Shown: in pieces, positions 47,595 through 57,213 of the stretch
Numbering within the stretch: the stretch's first letter is position 1
Layout: each line of letters starts with the position of its first letter
Assembly (NCBI RefSeq): GCF_004343305.1
Contig: NZ_SMAF01000016.1
Location: 1 to 64,000 of the forward strand
Length of the DNA: 64,000 bases
Direction: 5' to 3'
Origin: Pseudofulvimonas gallinarii
GTDB lineage: Bacteria; Pseudomonadota; Gammaproteobacteria; Xanthomonadales; UBA2363
Notes under the pieces: generated by a model
What the model was told of the DNA's origin: nothing
What the model saw: the letters and a program-made list of their open reading frames with translations, nothing else
The model's database searches: none
Program-made: the position numbers and the translations under genes

Positions 47595-50408
47595 TCAGCT
47601 GGCCCTGCGGCGCCGGCGCAGCAGGTGCCGCAGCAGCTTGCGCAGTTCGCCGTACCAGAGCACCAGGCTGGCCATGGCGAAGCAGGTCAGCCATTGCCCG
47701 GCATCCAGCGGCACGGTGCCGAAGGCGGCATTGAGTACGCCGATGTGCACCACTGCCACCTGCAACAACGCCGACAAGGCCACCGCCATCCACAGCCAGG
47801 CGTTGCTGAACGGCGCATGGAAGGCGCTGGCATGGTCGGAACGGGTGTTGAAGCAATTGAACAGCTGCGCGAACACCAGCGTGGTGAAGGCGGCGGTGCG
47901 CGCGTTGTCCAGGCTGCGCCCGCCCTCGATCAGGCCGCCGGGCAGGTACAGGTCCAGGGTCAGCAGCGTCACCAGCGCCATCACCAGACCGATCTGCAGC
48001 ACCGCCCATAGCATGCGGCCGTCGATGACGCGCTGGTCCGGCCGCCGCGGCCGCCGCGCCATGACATCGTCCGGCGTGGGATCCAGGCCCATCGCCAGCG
48101 CCGGCCCGGAATCGGTGACCAGGTTGATCCACAGGATCTGCGTCGCCAGCAGCGGCAGCACCAGCGCACCGTCGCCGCCGCCCAGGCCGATCACCCCGGC
48201 CAGTACGACGCCCAGGAACACCGTCAGCACCTCGCCCATGTTCGATGACAGCAGGTAACGCAGGAACTTGCGGATGTTGTCGAAGATGCCGCGGCCTTCG
48301 CGCACGGCATCGACGATGGTGGCGAAGTTGTCGTCGGCGAGGATCATGTCCGCCGCCTCCTTGCTCACCTCGGTGCCGTTGATGCCCATGGCGACGCCGA
48401 TGTCGGCGGACTTCAGCGCCGGCGCGTCGTTGACGCCATCGCCGGTCATCGCCACCACGTTGCCCTGCGCCCGCAAGGTGTCGACGATGCGCAGCTTGTG
48501 CGCCGGCGCTACCCGCGCGAACACCGGCGTGCGACGCACGGCGGCAGCGAAGGCATCGTCATCCAGTGCGTCCAGATCGCGCCCGGACAACGCGCCGGCT
48601 TCGTCGACGCCACGGATGCCCAGCTCCTGCGCGATGCGCGCGGCGGTGTCGGGATGGTCGCCGGTGATCATCACCACGCGGATACCGGCGCGCTGCGCCT
48701 GCGCGATCGCCACCGCCACCTCTTCCCGCGGCGGGTCGATGATGCCGACGCTGCCGACGTAGGCCAGGCCGCGCTCCAGCACGTCGTCGTCGGCATCCTC
48801 CTCGCCGTCGGCCAGGGTCCGGTAGGCCACGCCAAGGGTGCGCAGCGCATCGCCGGCCATCGCCGCGACATCGCCGAGGATGCGTTCACGCATCGGCGCG
48901 TCCAGCGGCACCACATTCATGCCGACACGGGCATGCGTGCAACGCTCCAGCAGCACGTCCGGCGCGCCCTTGGCGATCAGCACCCGTTCGTCATCGTGCT
49001 CGCGGTCGATGTTGACCGTCGACATCATCTTGCGCTCGGACGAAAAGGGAATCTCGCGCAGCTGCTCGAAACGCTGCCGGCGACGTTGATGCAGGCCGAG
49101 CTTGCGTTCGGCGACCAGGAACGCCGCCTCGGTCGGGTCGCCGAGGATTTCCCACTCGCCGGCAGCGTTGCGGCGCAGCTGCGCGTTGTTGGCCAGGCTG
49201 CCGCCGCTGAGCACGACGATGTCCTCGGCACGCTGCGCCGGTGCGGGCGGGACATCGCCGTTGGCCAGGATTTCGCCTTCCGGCACATAGCCGACGCCGG
49301 TGATGCGGGCGACGCCGGATGCCGTCGCCACGCGCTGGATGGTCATCTCCGAACGGGTCAGCGTGCCGGTCTTGTCGGTGCAGATCACCGATGCCGAACC
49401 CAGCGTCTCCACCGATGAAAGGTGCTTGACGATGGCGCGGCGCTTCGCCATGCGTTGCACGCCCAGAGCCAGCACCACCGACAGGATCGCCGGCAGGCCT
49501 TCCGGTACCGCCGCCACCGCCAGCGACACGCCCAGCAGCAGGATGGTGACCACATCGCCCATGCCGTCGATGTCGGCGACCAGCAGCAAGGTTGCCATCA
49601 CCACCAGCGCCACCAGCACCACGGCGATGCCGAGCATGCGACCGACGCGGCCGACCTCGCGTTGCAGCGGTGTTGGCGCCTTCGCCGCGGCTTCAAGCAT
49701 GCCGGCGATGTCGCCCATCTGCGTCGCCATGCCGGTGGCGACCACCAGCGCGCGGCCGCTGCCCTGGCCGACAGCGGTGCCCTTGAACACCATCGACGTG
49801 CGTTCGGCGAGGGCGCAGTCCGGCGGTACCGCCGCGCTGTCCTTTTCCACCGGCGCGCTCTCGCCGGTGAGCGAGGCTTCCTGCACATTCAGCGCTGCCG
49901 CCTGGAACAGCCGCGCGTCGGCGCCGACGGCATCGCCTTCGGCCAGCAGCAGCACGTCGCCGGGAACCAGCTCGCGACTGGGGATGCGCTGCACCTGGCC
50001 GTCGCGTAGCACCGACGACATCACCTGCGTCATCGTTGCCAGCGCCGCCACCGCACTGGAAGCCTTCGCCTCCTGCGCAAAGCCCAGCACCGCGTTAAGC
50101 AGCACGATCACCGCGATCACCAGCGCGTCGACCGGCCAGCCGTGCGCGCCTTCCACCGCCCAGGCGATCACCGAGATGGCGATGGCGACAATAAGCAGGT
50201 AGATCAACGGGTCACGGAACTGCGCCGCAAAGCGCTTCCACGCCGGCACCGGCGGTTCCACCGCCAGCTCGTTGGCGCCGTGTTGCTGCAGGCGCCGCGC
50301 CGCTTCGGCGGCGGACAGTCCGGTTTCGCGGTTGCTGGCCAGGGCGCGCGCCAGCTCGGCCGGCTCGGCAGCCCACGGCGCGGCGGGCAGGTGTTCGTGT
50401 GTGTGCAT
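47595..50408 (-). CDS. P2-type (Ca2+-like) cation-transporting ATPase
   Basis: 937 residues from ATG 50408. Phosphorylation site CTDKTGTLTRSEM near 340, TGES in LTGESAPVEKDS, hinge MTGDGVNDAPALKSADIGVA, and SLAVAAVPEGLPAILSVVLA in helix M4 (P2 type). The N-terminal cation-ATPase domain begins with a His-rich start (HTHEH). Pumps Ca2+ or a similar divalent cation out of the cytosol. The downstream antiporter starts immediately after the stop, giving a two-gene cation-export operon. Confidence 0.94.
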   Translation of the reverse strand: MHTHEHLPAAPWAAEPAELARALASNRETGLSAAEAARRLQQHGANELAVEPPVPAWKRFAAQFRDPLIYLLIVAIAISVIAWAVEGAHGWPVDALVIAVIVLLNAVLGFAQEAKASSAVAALATMTQVMSSVLRDGQVQRIPSRELVPGDVLLLAEGDAVGADARLFQAAALNVQEASLTGESAPVEKDSAAVPPDCALAERTSMVFKGTAVGQGSGRALVVATGMATQMGDIAGMLEAAAKAPTPLQREVGRVGRMLGIAVVLVALVVMATLLLVADIDGMGDVVTILLLGVSLAVAAVPEGLPAILSVVLALGVQRMAKRRAIVKHLSSVETLGSASVICTDKTGTLTRSEMTIQRVATASGVARITGVGYVPEGEILANGDVPPAPAQRAEDIVVLSGGSLANNAQLRRNAAGEWEILGDPTEAAFLVAERKLGLHQRRRQRFEQLREIPFSSERKMMSTVNIDREHDDERVLIAKGAPDVLLERCTHARVGMNVVPLDAPMRERILGDVAAMAGDALRTLGVAYRTLADGEEDADDDVLERGLAYVGSVGIIDPPREEVAVAIAQAQRAGIRVVMITGDHPDTAARIAQELGIRGVDEAGALSGRDLDALDDDAFAAAVRRTPVFARVAPAHKLRIVDTLRAQGNVVAMTGDGVNDAPALKSADIGVAMGINGTEVSKEAADMILADDNFATIVDAVREGRGIFDNIRKFLRYLLSSNMGEVLTVFLGVVLAGVIGLGGGDGALVLPLLATQILWINLVTDSGPALAMGLDPTPDDVMARRPRRPDQRVIDGRMLWAVLQIGLVMALVTLLTLDLYLPGGLIEGGRSLDNARTAAFTTLVFAQLFNCFNTRSDHASAFHAPFSNAWLWMAVALSALLQVAVVHIGVLNAAFGTVPLDAGQWLTCFAMASLVLWYGELRKLLRHLLRRRRRAS

Positions 50409-50461
50409 GCGCCGATGGTAACCGCGGACTGTGCCAGCAGTACGACGACGCACGTGGGGGC

Positions 50462-50676
50462 TCAGGTTGTCAGCACCAGCTTGCCATGGTGGCGCCCGCT
50501 TTCCAGCCAGGCGTGTGCATGCGCCGCCTGTTGCAGAGGAAAGCTGCGGTCGACGATGACGCGCAGGCGTCCGTCCTCGATCCACGGCCAGACCATGCGC
50601 TCCACCGCTTGCGCCAGTGCCGCCTTTTCGTCGCCGCTGCGCGGTCAATGCCGATGGCGGGCATCGTCGCGGTCAT
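50462..50676 (-). pseudogene. Internally deleted zinc-type quinone oxidoreductase remnant
   Basis: Begins ATG 50676 with TATMPAIGIDR, as NAD(P)H:quinone oxidoreductases start, then jumps in another frame to the family's C-terminus (EKAALAQAVERMVWPWIEDG, RSFPLQQAAHAHAWLESG, KLVLTT). Only about 12 codons of the N-terminus and 60 of the C-terminus remain; some 250 codons have been lost and the frame is broken. The start codon overlaps the DUF6165 stop (TGATG), so the intact gene was once coupled to it. Confidence 0.8.
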
Positions 50677-51068
50677 CAGGCGCCGCCCTTGTATTGCTTC
50701 TCTTCGACCAACGCCGAGCCGGACAGGCGGTTGATGCCGTTCTTGATCGCCACCCGTTCGCCGTTGCGCTGTGCCACCGCGCGTGCCAGCCGCACAAACG
50801 CGTCGTCGAAGGTCTGCCGGGCTTCGCGTTCGCGCAGGCCGTCCTGCACGTCCCACATCAGTTCGTTGACGGCTTTCAGGCGCAGGTATTCGCCGGCCAG
50901 TTCCGGGTTGCCGGCGACGACGCGGTCCCAGATCGGCCGCAGGACATCCATTTCAACCTGGATGTGCGCGCGTTTGCCGGCGTCGTCGATGCGCTCGGAC
51001 TTGATGTGCAGGATCGACAGCTTGTCGGCCAGCTCGCCGACGGAGACCGGTACGAGGATGCTTTTCAT
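50676..51068 (-). CDS. DUF6165 family protein
   Basis: 130 residues from ATG 51068 (AGGACACC just upstream). The sequence SILVPVSVGELADKLSILHI followed by LRLKAVNELMWDVQDGLRER fits the small DUF6165 proteins of proteobacteria, function unknown. It lies 23 bp downstream of the PPi-PFK stop and may be co-transcribed with it. Its stop overlaps the start of the deleted quinone oxidoreductase. Confidence 0.8.
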   Translation of the reverse strand: MKSILVPVSVGELADKLSILHIKSERIDDAGKRAHIQVEMDVLRPIWDRVVAGNPELAGEYLRLKAVNELMWDVQDGLREREARQTFDDAFVRLARAVAQRNGERVAIKNGINRLSGSALVEEKQYKGGA

Positions 51069-51091
51069 GGTGTCCTCCGTATATGGCCGGC

Positions 51092-52354
51092 TCAGCCCTT
51101 CCACGCCGGCAGTTTGCGTCGTGCCCGCTTCAGCTTCAGCTGTGCCACCAGCGGCAGGCCGTCGCGCCATTTGCTCGCCGCCTCGCCCTCGATCAGCGGC
51201 GCCAGGTAACGCCGCGCCGCGGCGGTGATGCCGAAGCCGTCCTTGCTGATGAAGCTGGCCGGCATCATCTTTTCCCGATTGGCGATCTGCTCCAGCGGCG
51301 CCGGCACGATCTCCCAGCGGTACGGCGATGCCGACACGCGCTTGATCGCCGGCATCACCGCGTTGCGGCCGGCCAGCGCGTAGTCCACGGCGGCGCGGCC
51401 GACCGCCTGTGCCTGCGCCAGGTCGGTGGCCGAGGCGACGTGCCGGGCCGAGCGTTGCAGGTAGTCGGACACCGCCCAGTGGTGCTTGTAGCCGAGCCGA
51501 TCGGTAATCAGCGCGGCCAGCTTCGGCGCCGCGCCGCCCAACTGGGCGTGGCCGAAGGCGTCGCGGGTGCTGGATTCGGCGAGGAAGCGCCCTTCGCCGT
51601 CGCGCACGCCTTCGGACACCACCACCGTGCACCAGCCGATCTTCTCGACAGTGGCCTCGACCCTGGCCAAAAAGCGCGTCTCGTCGAAGGCGACTTCCGG
51701 CATCAGGATGACGTGCGGCGCGTCGCCGGGCTTGCGCGCGGCCAACCCGGCCGAGGCGGCCAGCCAGCCGGCATGCCGGCCCATGGCCTCATAGACGAAC
51801 ACCTTGGTCGACGTTTCCGCCATGGAGGCGACATCCAGGCTGGCTTCGAGCACGGACACGGCGGTGTACTTGGCAGCCGAGCCGAAACCGGGCGAACAGT
51901 CGGTGACCGGCAGGTCGTTGTCGATGGTCTTGGGCACCGCCACGCAGGTCAGCGGGTAGCCCAGCTCGGCACCGATCTGCGACAGCTTGAGCGCCGTGTC
52001 GGCGCTGTCGCCGCCGCCGTTGTAGAGGAACCAGCGGATGTCGTGGGCGCGGAATACCTCGATCAGGCGTTCGTAGGGCGCGCGGTCGGCCTCCAGTGCC
52101 GGCAGCTTCCAGCGGCAGGAGCCGAAGACGCCGCCGGGGGTGTGCGCCAGGGCGCGGATCTGCGCCAGGTCCTCGCCGCCGAGGTCGTACAGTTCCTCGC
52201 GCAGTGCACCGAGGATGCCGTTGCGGGCGGCGAAGACGGTGCCGATGCGGCGCCGTTGCCGGCGCGCGGCTTCGATCACCGCGCCGGCACTGGCGTTGAT
52301 GACGGCGGTGACGCCGCCGGACTGGGCGTACAGGAGGTTGCCGCGAGTGCTCAT
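51092..52354 (-). CDS. PPi-type 6-phosphofructokinase
   Basis: 420 residues. Phosphorylates fructose 6-phosphate, probably with pyrophosphate, reversibly. YNGGGDSADTALKLSQIGAE carries the GGD motif with Asp instead of the ATP-type Gly, and VAVPKTIDNDLPVTDCSPGF carries the Lys that selects PPi. YEAMGRHAGWLAASAGLA and EGVRDGEGRFLAESSTRDAF are further signatures. It could use the PPi pool managed by the H+-pyrophosphatase at 39.2 kb. Divergent from adk. Confidence 0.93.
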   Translation of the reverse strand: MSTRGNLLYAQSGGVTAVINASAGAVIEAARRQRRRIGTVFAARNGILGALREELYDLGGEDLAQIRALAHTPGGVFGSCRWKLPALEADRAPYERLIEVFRAHDIRWFLYNGGGDSADTALKLSQIGAELGYPLTCVAVPKTIDNDLPVTDCSPGFGSAAKYTAVSVLEASLDVASMAETSTKVFVYEAMGRHAGWLAASAGLAARKPGDAPHVILMPEVAFDETRFLARVEATVEKIGWCTVVVSEGVRDGEGRFLAESSTRDAFGHAQLGGAAPKLAALITDRLGYKHHWAVSDYLQRSARHVASATDLAQAQAVGRAAVDYALAGRNAVMPAIKRVSASPYRWEIVPAPLEQIANREKMMPASFISKDGFGITAAARRYLAPLIEGEAASKWRDGLPLVAQLKLKRARRKLPAWKG

Positions 52355-52474
52355 GTCGACAGGGTTTTCCGGGAGGTTCGATTTGACTTGATCGTGCCCG
52401 CGGCGCTAGCGTGCGGGGGCCTTTCAACCATTCTACGCGTGCCCCCGGTGCGCCGGCAGGACTTTGGAACACAC

Positions 52475-53059
52475 ATGCGAATCGTATTGTTCGGACCGCC
52501 GGGTTCCGGCAAGGGAACCCAGGCCGCCACGCTGAAGGATCGGCTGGCCGTTCCGCACATTTCCACCGGCGACCTGCTGCGCGCCGCCGTCAAGGCCGGC
52601 ACGCCCCTGGGGCAGAAGGTGAAGTCGGTGATGGAAGCCGGGCAGCTGGTGTCCGACGACCTGGTCCTGGATCTGCTTGAAGACCGCGTCGCCCAGGACG
52701 ATGCGCGTGCCGGATTCATCCTCGATGGCTACCCGCGCAACCTGGCCCAGGCCAATGCCCTGGATGCGATGCTCGAGCGCATCGGCCAGCCGCTGGACAT
52801 GGCGCTGCTGCTGGAAGTGCCGCATGAACTGATCGTCGAGCGCCTGGCCGGTCGTGCCGCGGCGGAAGGCCGCAAGGACGACGACCCGGAAACGGTGCGC
52901 GCACGCCTGAAGGTGTATGCCGAACAGACCGCCCCGGTGGCGGACTTCTACCGCCAGCGCCGCCAGCTGTCGGAAGTGGATGGCACCGGTACGGTCGATG
53001 AGGTGCAGGCGCGCCTGATGGGCGCGATCGGTGCCGGCGACAGCGTTACCGCGGCCTGA
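52475..53059 (+). CDS. adk: Adenylate kinase
   Basis: 194 residues. Interconverts ATP + AMP and 2 ADP. P-loop LFGPPGSGKGTQAATL, HISTGDLLRAAVKAGT (AMP site), GFILDGYPRNLAQANALD and RLAGRAAAEGRKDDDPETVR are diagnostic. The lid domain is short and lacks the zinc-binding Cys set, the short-lid class of Lysobacterales. It precedes mpl with a hypothetical membrane gene between them. Confidence 0.97.
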   Translation: MRIVLFGPPGSGKGTQAATLKDRLAVPHISTGDLLRAAVKAGTPLGQKVKSVMEAGQLVSDDLVLDLLEDRVAQDDARAGFILDGYPRNLAQANALDAMLERIGQPLDMALLLEVPHELIVERLAGRAAAEGRKDDDPETVRARLKVYAEQTAPVADFYRQRRQLSEVDGTGTVDEVQARLMGAIGAGDSVTAA

Positions 53060-53138
53060 CGGCCGGCGGACCCGCCCGTGCGCCGCGCCCGCGCGGCGTT
53101 GACGGCGCGCAGACCCCTCCCTACCGCAGAGGCGAGCC

Positions 53139-53696
53139 GTGCCCCCGCGTGTCACTGTCAGCCTGATCGAACTGTGCCTTTTCCGGCGCGGCCCGCAGGA
53201 TCTTCCCTACCGCCCGCCGCTGGCGCTGGCCTGCCTGCTGGCGACGGTGCTGGTCGAGCTGTACACCAACCTGCGCATCGGCGAGCCAATGGGGCTGGTC
53301 ATCCCGACGGTGCTCGCCTCGGCCTTGTTCGCGCTGGTCGCGACGCGCCTGGTGCTGCGGCTGGCTGGCCACGAACCCCGGTACTGGCAGACGCTGCTGG
53401 CGCTGGCCGGATCCGGCCTGCTGTTCGCGGCGGTCGCCGCGCCGGTGCGCATCGCCATCGGGCCGATCGACCCGGCAATCCTGCAGGGCAGCGCGTCGCC
53501 ACCCACCGCCTACATGATCGTCGCGCTGATGGGGCTGTGGCGGCTGGCCGTCATCGGCCACATCTGGCGCCATGCACTGCAGATCCGGCTGCCGGTGGGC
53601 ATCCTCGTCGGCCTCGGCCTGTTCCTCCTCGAAATGGCACTGATCGTCGTCCTGTTCGCGCCGGTGGTGTCGCCTTCGCCGGCTTCCGGCGCCTGA
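53139..53696 (+). CDS. Hypothetical integral membrane protein
   Basis: 185 residues from GTG 53139, five hydrophobic helices (about 25-43, 50-75, 82-105, 125-142, 152-175) with no known signature. The stop is 13 bp before mpl, so the two are probably one operon, but this adds no clue to its role. Confidence 0.7.
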   Translation: MPPRVTVSLIELCLFRRGPQDLPYRPPLALACLLATVLVELYTNLRIGEPMGLVIPTVLASALFALVATRLVLRLAGHEPRYWQTLLALAGSGLLFAAVAAPVRIAIGPIDPAILQGSASPPTAYMIVALMGLWRLAVIGHIWRHALQIRLPVGILVGLGLFLLEMALIVVLFAPVVSPSPASGA

Positions 53697-53709
53697 CAGC
53701 CACGCGGTC

Positions 53710-55077
53710 ATGACCCTGCATATCCTCGGTATCTGCGGCACCTTCATGGCCGGCGTCGCGGCGCTGGCGCGCGAGCTCGGCATGGACGTCGAAGGCAGCG
53801 ATGCCGGCGTCTATCCGCCGATGAGCGACCAGCTGCGCGCGCTGGGCATCCGCCTGCATGAAGGCTATGTGCCTGGGCACATCGCCGCCGGCACGCGGCA
53901 GGTGCTGATCGGCAACGCCCTCAGTCGCGGCAATCCGGCGGTCGAACATGTGCTCGATGCCGGCTTGCCCTACGACTCCGGGGCGCACTGGCTGGGCGAT
54001 CGGGTGCTGACCGGGCGGCCTGTGCTGGCGGTGGCCGGCACGCATGGCAAGACCACCACGTCCAGCCTGCTGGCCTGGATCCTCGACCAGGCCGGCCTGC
54101 AGCCCGGCTTCCTTATCGGCGGCGTGCCGGAAAACTTCGGTGTCTCGGCGCGCCTGGGTGCGCCGGGGGCGCCGTTTGTCGTCGAGGCCGACGAGTACGA
54201 CACCGCCTTCTTCGACAAGCGGGCGAAGTTCGTGCATTACCGGCCGCTGGTGGCGGTGCTCAACAATCTGGAGTTCGACCACGCGGACATCTACCCCGAC
54301 CTCGCGGCGATCGAGCGGCAGTTCCACCATCTCGTGCGCACCGTGCCCGGGCGTGGACGGCTGGTCGTGAATGCGGCCGAGCCGGCGCTGGATCGCGTGC
54401 TGGCGCAGGGCTGCTGGACGCCTGTGGCACGCTTCGGCATCGACCGCGGCGACTGGCAGGTGCAGATGACGTCGGATGATGGCGCCGCGTTCCGCGTCCG
54501 CCACGAGGACCGCGAATTCGACGAGGTGCGCTGGTCGCTGCTGGGTCGACACAACGTGCTCAACGCGCTGGCCGCGGTCGCGGCGGCCGCGGCCATCGGC
54601 GTCGATCCGGCGCTGTCGTTGCGGGCGCTACCGGATTTCAGGGCGCCCAAGCGGCGCATGGAGCACCTGGGCACGGTCGACGGCGTCACCGTGTTCGACG
54701 ATTTCGCGCACCATCCCACCGCCATTGCGACCACGCTGGCAGGGTTGCGCGCCAGTGTCGGCAACACACGGGTCATCGTCGCACTGGAGCCGCGCAGCAA
54801 CTCCATGCGCCTGGGCGTGCATGCGGCACAGATCGCGCCGTCGCTGGCCGATGCCGACCGCGTCGTGTTCCTGGCCCGGCCGGGCCTGCCGTGGGATACG
54901 GCGCCCGTGCTGGCCGGCTTGTCCGGTCGTGGCCGCGTGGTATCCAGCGCCGACGCGTTGCTGTCCTCGTTGCTGGCCGAGGCGCGCCCGGGAGACACGG
55001 TGGTGTTCATGTCCAATGGTGGCTTCGACGCTGTGCAGCGCCGTTTCGTGCAGGCGCTTCGCGAACGTGACGGCTGA
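53710..55077 (+). CDS. mpl: UDP-N-acetylmuramate:L-alanyl-gamma-D-glutamyl-meso-diaminopimelate ligase
   Basis: 455 residues. Recycles peptidoglycan tripeptide by joining it to UDP-MurNAc. The Mur ligase ATP site is AVAGTHGKTTTSSLLAWILD; FDKRAKFVHYRPLVAVLNNL and EFDHADIYPDLAAIERQFH follow, and DDFAHHPTAIATTLAGLR starts the C-terminal domain. The N-terminal MTLHILGICGTFMAG distinguishes Mpl from MurC. Full length. Confidence 0.96.
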   Translation: MTLHILGICGTFMAGVAALARELGMDVEGSDAGVYPPMSDQLRALGIRLHEGYVPGHIAAGTRQVLIGNALSRGNPAVEHVLDAGLPYDSGAHWLGDRVLTGRPVLAVAGTHGKTTTSSLLAWILDQAGLQPGFLIGGVPENFGVSARLGAPGAPFVVEADEYDTAFFDKRAKFVHYRPLVAVLNNLEFDHADIYPDLAAIERQFHHLVRTVPGRGRLVVNAAEPALDRVLAQGCWTPVARFGIDRGDWQVQMTSDDGAAFRVRHEDREFDEVRWSLLGRHNVLNALAAVAAAAAIGVDPALSLRALPDFRAPKRRMEHLGTVDGVTVFDDFAHHPTAIATTLAGLRASVGNTRVIVALEPRSNSMRLGVHAAQIAPSLADADRVVFLARPGLPWDTAPVLAGLSGRGRVVSSADALLSSLLAEARPGDTVVFMSNGGFDAVQRRFVQALRERDG

Positions 55078-55130
55078 CACACGCTGCGCCGCGCGCTGAT
55101 CCTGGTTCGCGGCGGGGCTATGCTGCCGGC

Positions 55131-55724
55131 ATGACGACGCCGGAAACCCTACTGCCGCTGTTTCCCCTGCGCACCGTGCTGTTCCCCGGTGGGCGCCTGC
55201 AGTTGCGCATCTTCGAGCGGCGCTACCTGGACCTGGTCCGCGACTGCGCTCGCGGGGGCAGCGTTTTCGGCGTCTGCCTGATCGTCGACGGCGACGAGGC
55301 GGGCGGCGTGGCGACGCCGGCGGCGATTGGAACAAGCGCCCGCATCGTCGATTTCGACCACCTGCCCGAAGGCCTGCTCGGCATCACCATCGAAGGCGAA
55401 ACGCGCTTCCACACCGGCGTGGCCCGTGTCCGTGACAACGGGTTGATCACCGCGTCCGTGCGATGGCTGCACGACGGGGCGCAGGCCGTGTCCGCCGAAC
55501 ACGGCCTGCTCGTGCGGCTGCTGGAAACCCTGCTGGAAAACGGCGGCGAGGGCTTGCCGGACGCCCTGCAACTGGATGATGCCGACTGGGTGTCGTACCG
55601 GCTGGCGGAGCGCCTGCCGATGCAGAACGCAGAACGGCAGGCGCTGTTGCAGCTGGATGATGCCGGTGACCGTCTGGACCGGCTGCTGGCCTGGCTGTCG
55701 CGCGATCCAGCGCAGGCTGGCTGA
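55131..55724 (+). CDS. LON peptidase substrate-binding domain protein
   Basis: 197 residues with no protease domain. LPLFPLRTVLFPGGRLQLRI and FERRYLDLVRDCARGGSVFG are the N-terminal LON domain signature. Stand-alone LON domain proteins are common; their partners are unknown. The gene is 53 bp after mpl and may belong to its operon. Confidence 0.9.
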   Translation: MTTPETLLPLFPLRTVLFPGGRLQLRIFERRYLDLVRDCARGGSVFGVCLIVDGDEAGGVATPAAIGTSARIVDFDHLPEGLLGITIEGETRFHTGVARVRDNGLITASVRWLHDGAQAVSAEHGLLVRLLETLLENGGEGLPDALQLDDADWVSYRLAERLPMQNAERQALLQLDDAGDRLDRLLAWLSRDPAQAG

Positions 55725-55801
55725 CGCCCGCACGGGCTTGCGCCGCGCGCGTCCAGACCTTAGCTTTGCCGGGCCGGGGGGCATTCGCTGGATTCATTGG
55801 C

Positions 55802-57061
55802 ATGCGTTTCTATCTGAAACTCGGCGTGTTGCTGCTGCTGGTCGCGGCAGTGCTCCAGGGCCTTTTCTGGTACGCCGCGAATCGCTGGTTCGCGCAGGCA
55901 CGCCTGGCGCTGGCGCCGGTTGCCGAACTCGACTACCGCGGTGCGTTCGGCTGGCCCAATGGTCATATCGGCATCAACGACCTGCGACTGCGCCTCCGCG
56001 GAAAGCCGGCGGAGGAAATCGCCGCCGAGCGCCTGACCCTGGATCTGGGGGGTCCGATGCAGGTGCTGGGCCTGCTGTTCGCCGGCGCCGGTGACGTGCC
56101 GGCCGCCCAGCTGGATGCGCAGGTCCAGCGCCTGCGTTTCACCCTTGGCCTGGAACAGTCGATGCGCGACTCGCTGAACCGCCTGGGGTACCTGGCGCCC
56201 TTCGAGGCGACCGGCTGCAACAGCGCCGCGCGATTCAGTGGCGCCGACTACGCCGAGCTGGGCTGGCTGCAGAACAGCGCCGCCGTCGAGGCCGAACTGC
56301 GCTTTACCCCTGTGCGCCAGGGCGTGGAGGCGAAGATCGCCTACGACCTGGCGCCGCTGGGGCGGTTTGACGTCGAACTGGTCGCCAGCGGGATCGAAGC
56401 ACAGGTGCTGGCACGCACCGGTGCCATGCCACGCATCGAACGCCTCAATGTCGCTTTCAGTGACCGCGGCATGCTGGTCCGTCGCAATGAATATTGCGCG
56501 CGCCGGCTCGGCCTGCCCGTGGATTCTTTCATCGCCCGGCATATCGACGCCGTCCGGGAGGAACTGGAAGCGCGTGGCGTGTTCCTGGATGCGCCGGTCC
56601 TCGCCACCTACCAGGCGTTTGCCGCCCGCGGCGGCATGCTGGAGTTCCTCGCGACGCCGGAGGCCGGCTTCGCGCTCAGCGAATACCGCAGTGCGCGCTG
56701 GAACGACCAGCTGAAGATGCTCAATGCGACGCTTCGTCACGACCGCGGATCGCAGGTGCCCATCACCGCCAGCTTCCACGCGGCCGGCACCGGCAGCGAC
56801 ACCGCCGTCCCGGTGGCAGGTGAAAGCGTGCGCGTGCGCGTGTCCGCGAATGCGCCTGCCGCGTTCGATCCGGCGGAGCTCGACGAGATGGTGGGCCAGC
56901 GCATCCGCATCCGCACGGTGCATGGCGCCATCTATGTCGGCACGCTTCTGGAGATGCTGGGTGGCCTCGTGCGCATGGAAGTGGAGCAGCACGGGGCCCC
57001 GCAGCCGCGCCGGATCGCCATCAACGTCCGTGATGTCGCTGACGCCGGACCCGCCGAGTAA
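55802..57061 (+). CDS. Membrane-anchored protein, paralogue A (unknown)
   Basis: 419 residues from ATG 55802. One N-terminal transmembrane helix (LKLGVLLLLVAAVLQGLFWY) anchors a large periplasmic domain. Shared with its neighbour at 57214 are a central motif LAPFEATGCNSAARFSGADY followed by AELGW, a Cys-containing NEYCARRLG segment, and a C-terminal Sm-like strand pattern (GQRIRIRTVHGAIYVGTLLE). Function unknown. The pair probably arose by tandem duplication. Confidence 0.7.
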   Translation: MRFYLKLGVLLLLVAAVLQGLFWYAANRWFAQARLALAPVAELDYRGAFGWPNGHIGINDLRLRLRGKPAEEIAAERLTLDLGGPMQVLGLLFAGAGDVPAAQLDAQVQRLRFTLGLEQSMRDSLNRLGYLAPFEATGCNSAARFSGADYAELGWLQNSAAVEAELRFTPVRQGVEAKIAYDLAPLGRFDVELVASGIEAQVLARTGAMPRIERLNVAFSDRGMLVRRNEYCARRLGLPVDSFIARHIDAVREELEARGVFLDAPVLATYQAFAARGGMLEFLATPEAGFALSEYRSARWNDQLKMLNATLRHDRGSQVPITASFHAAGTGSDTAVPVAGESVRVRVSANAPAAFDPAELDEMVGQRIRIRTVHGAIYVGTLLEMLGGLVRMEVEQHGAPQPRRIAINVRDVADAGPAE

Positions 57062-57213
57062 AGCGCAGCGGCGTCGGTTTCACCCGCCACCCTGACAGCC
57101 TGCGATCGCGATCACGTTTTTCCGCGCGCAGTCGCCACCGTGCGGGCATCGCTTGCGATGAACCGGGAATGCGCATAGCGTGTGCCCCGGGGAATGGCTT
57201 GGATTGCCCATAG

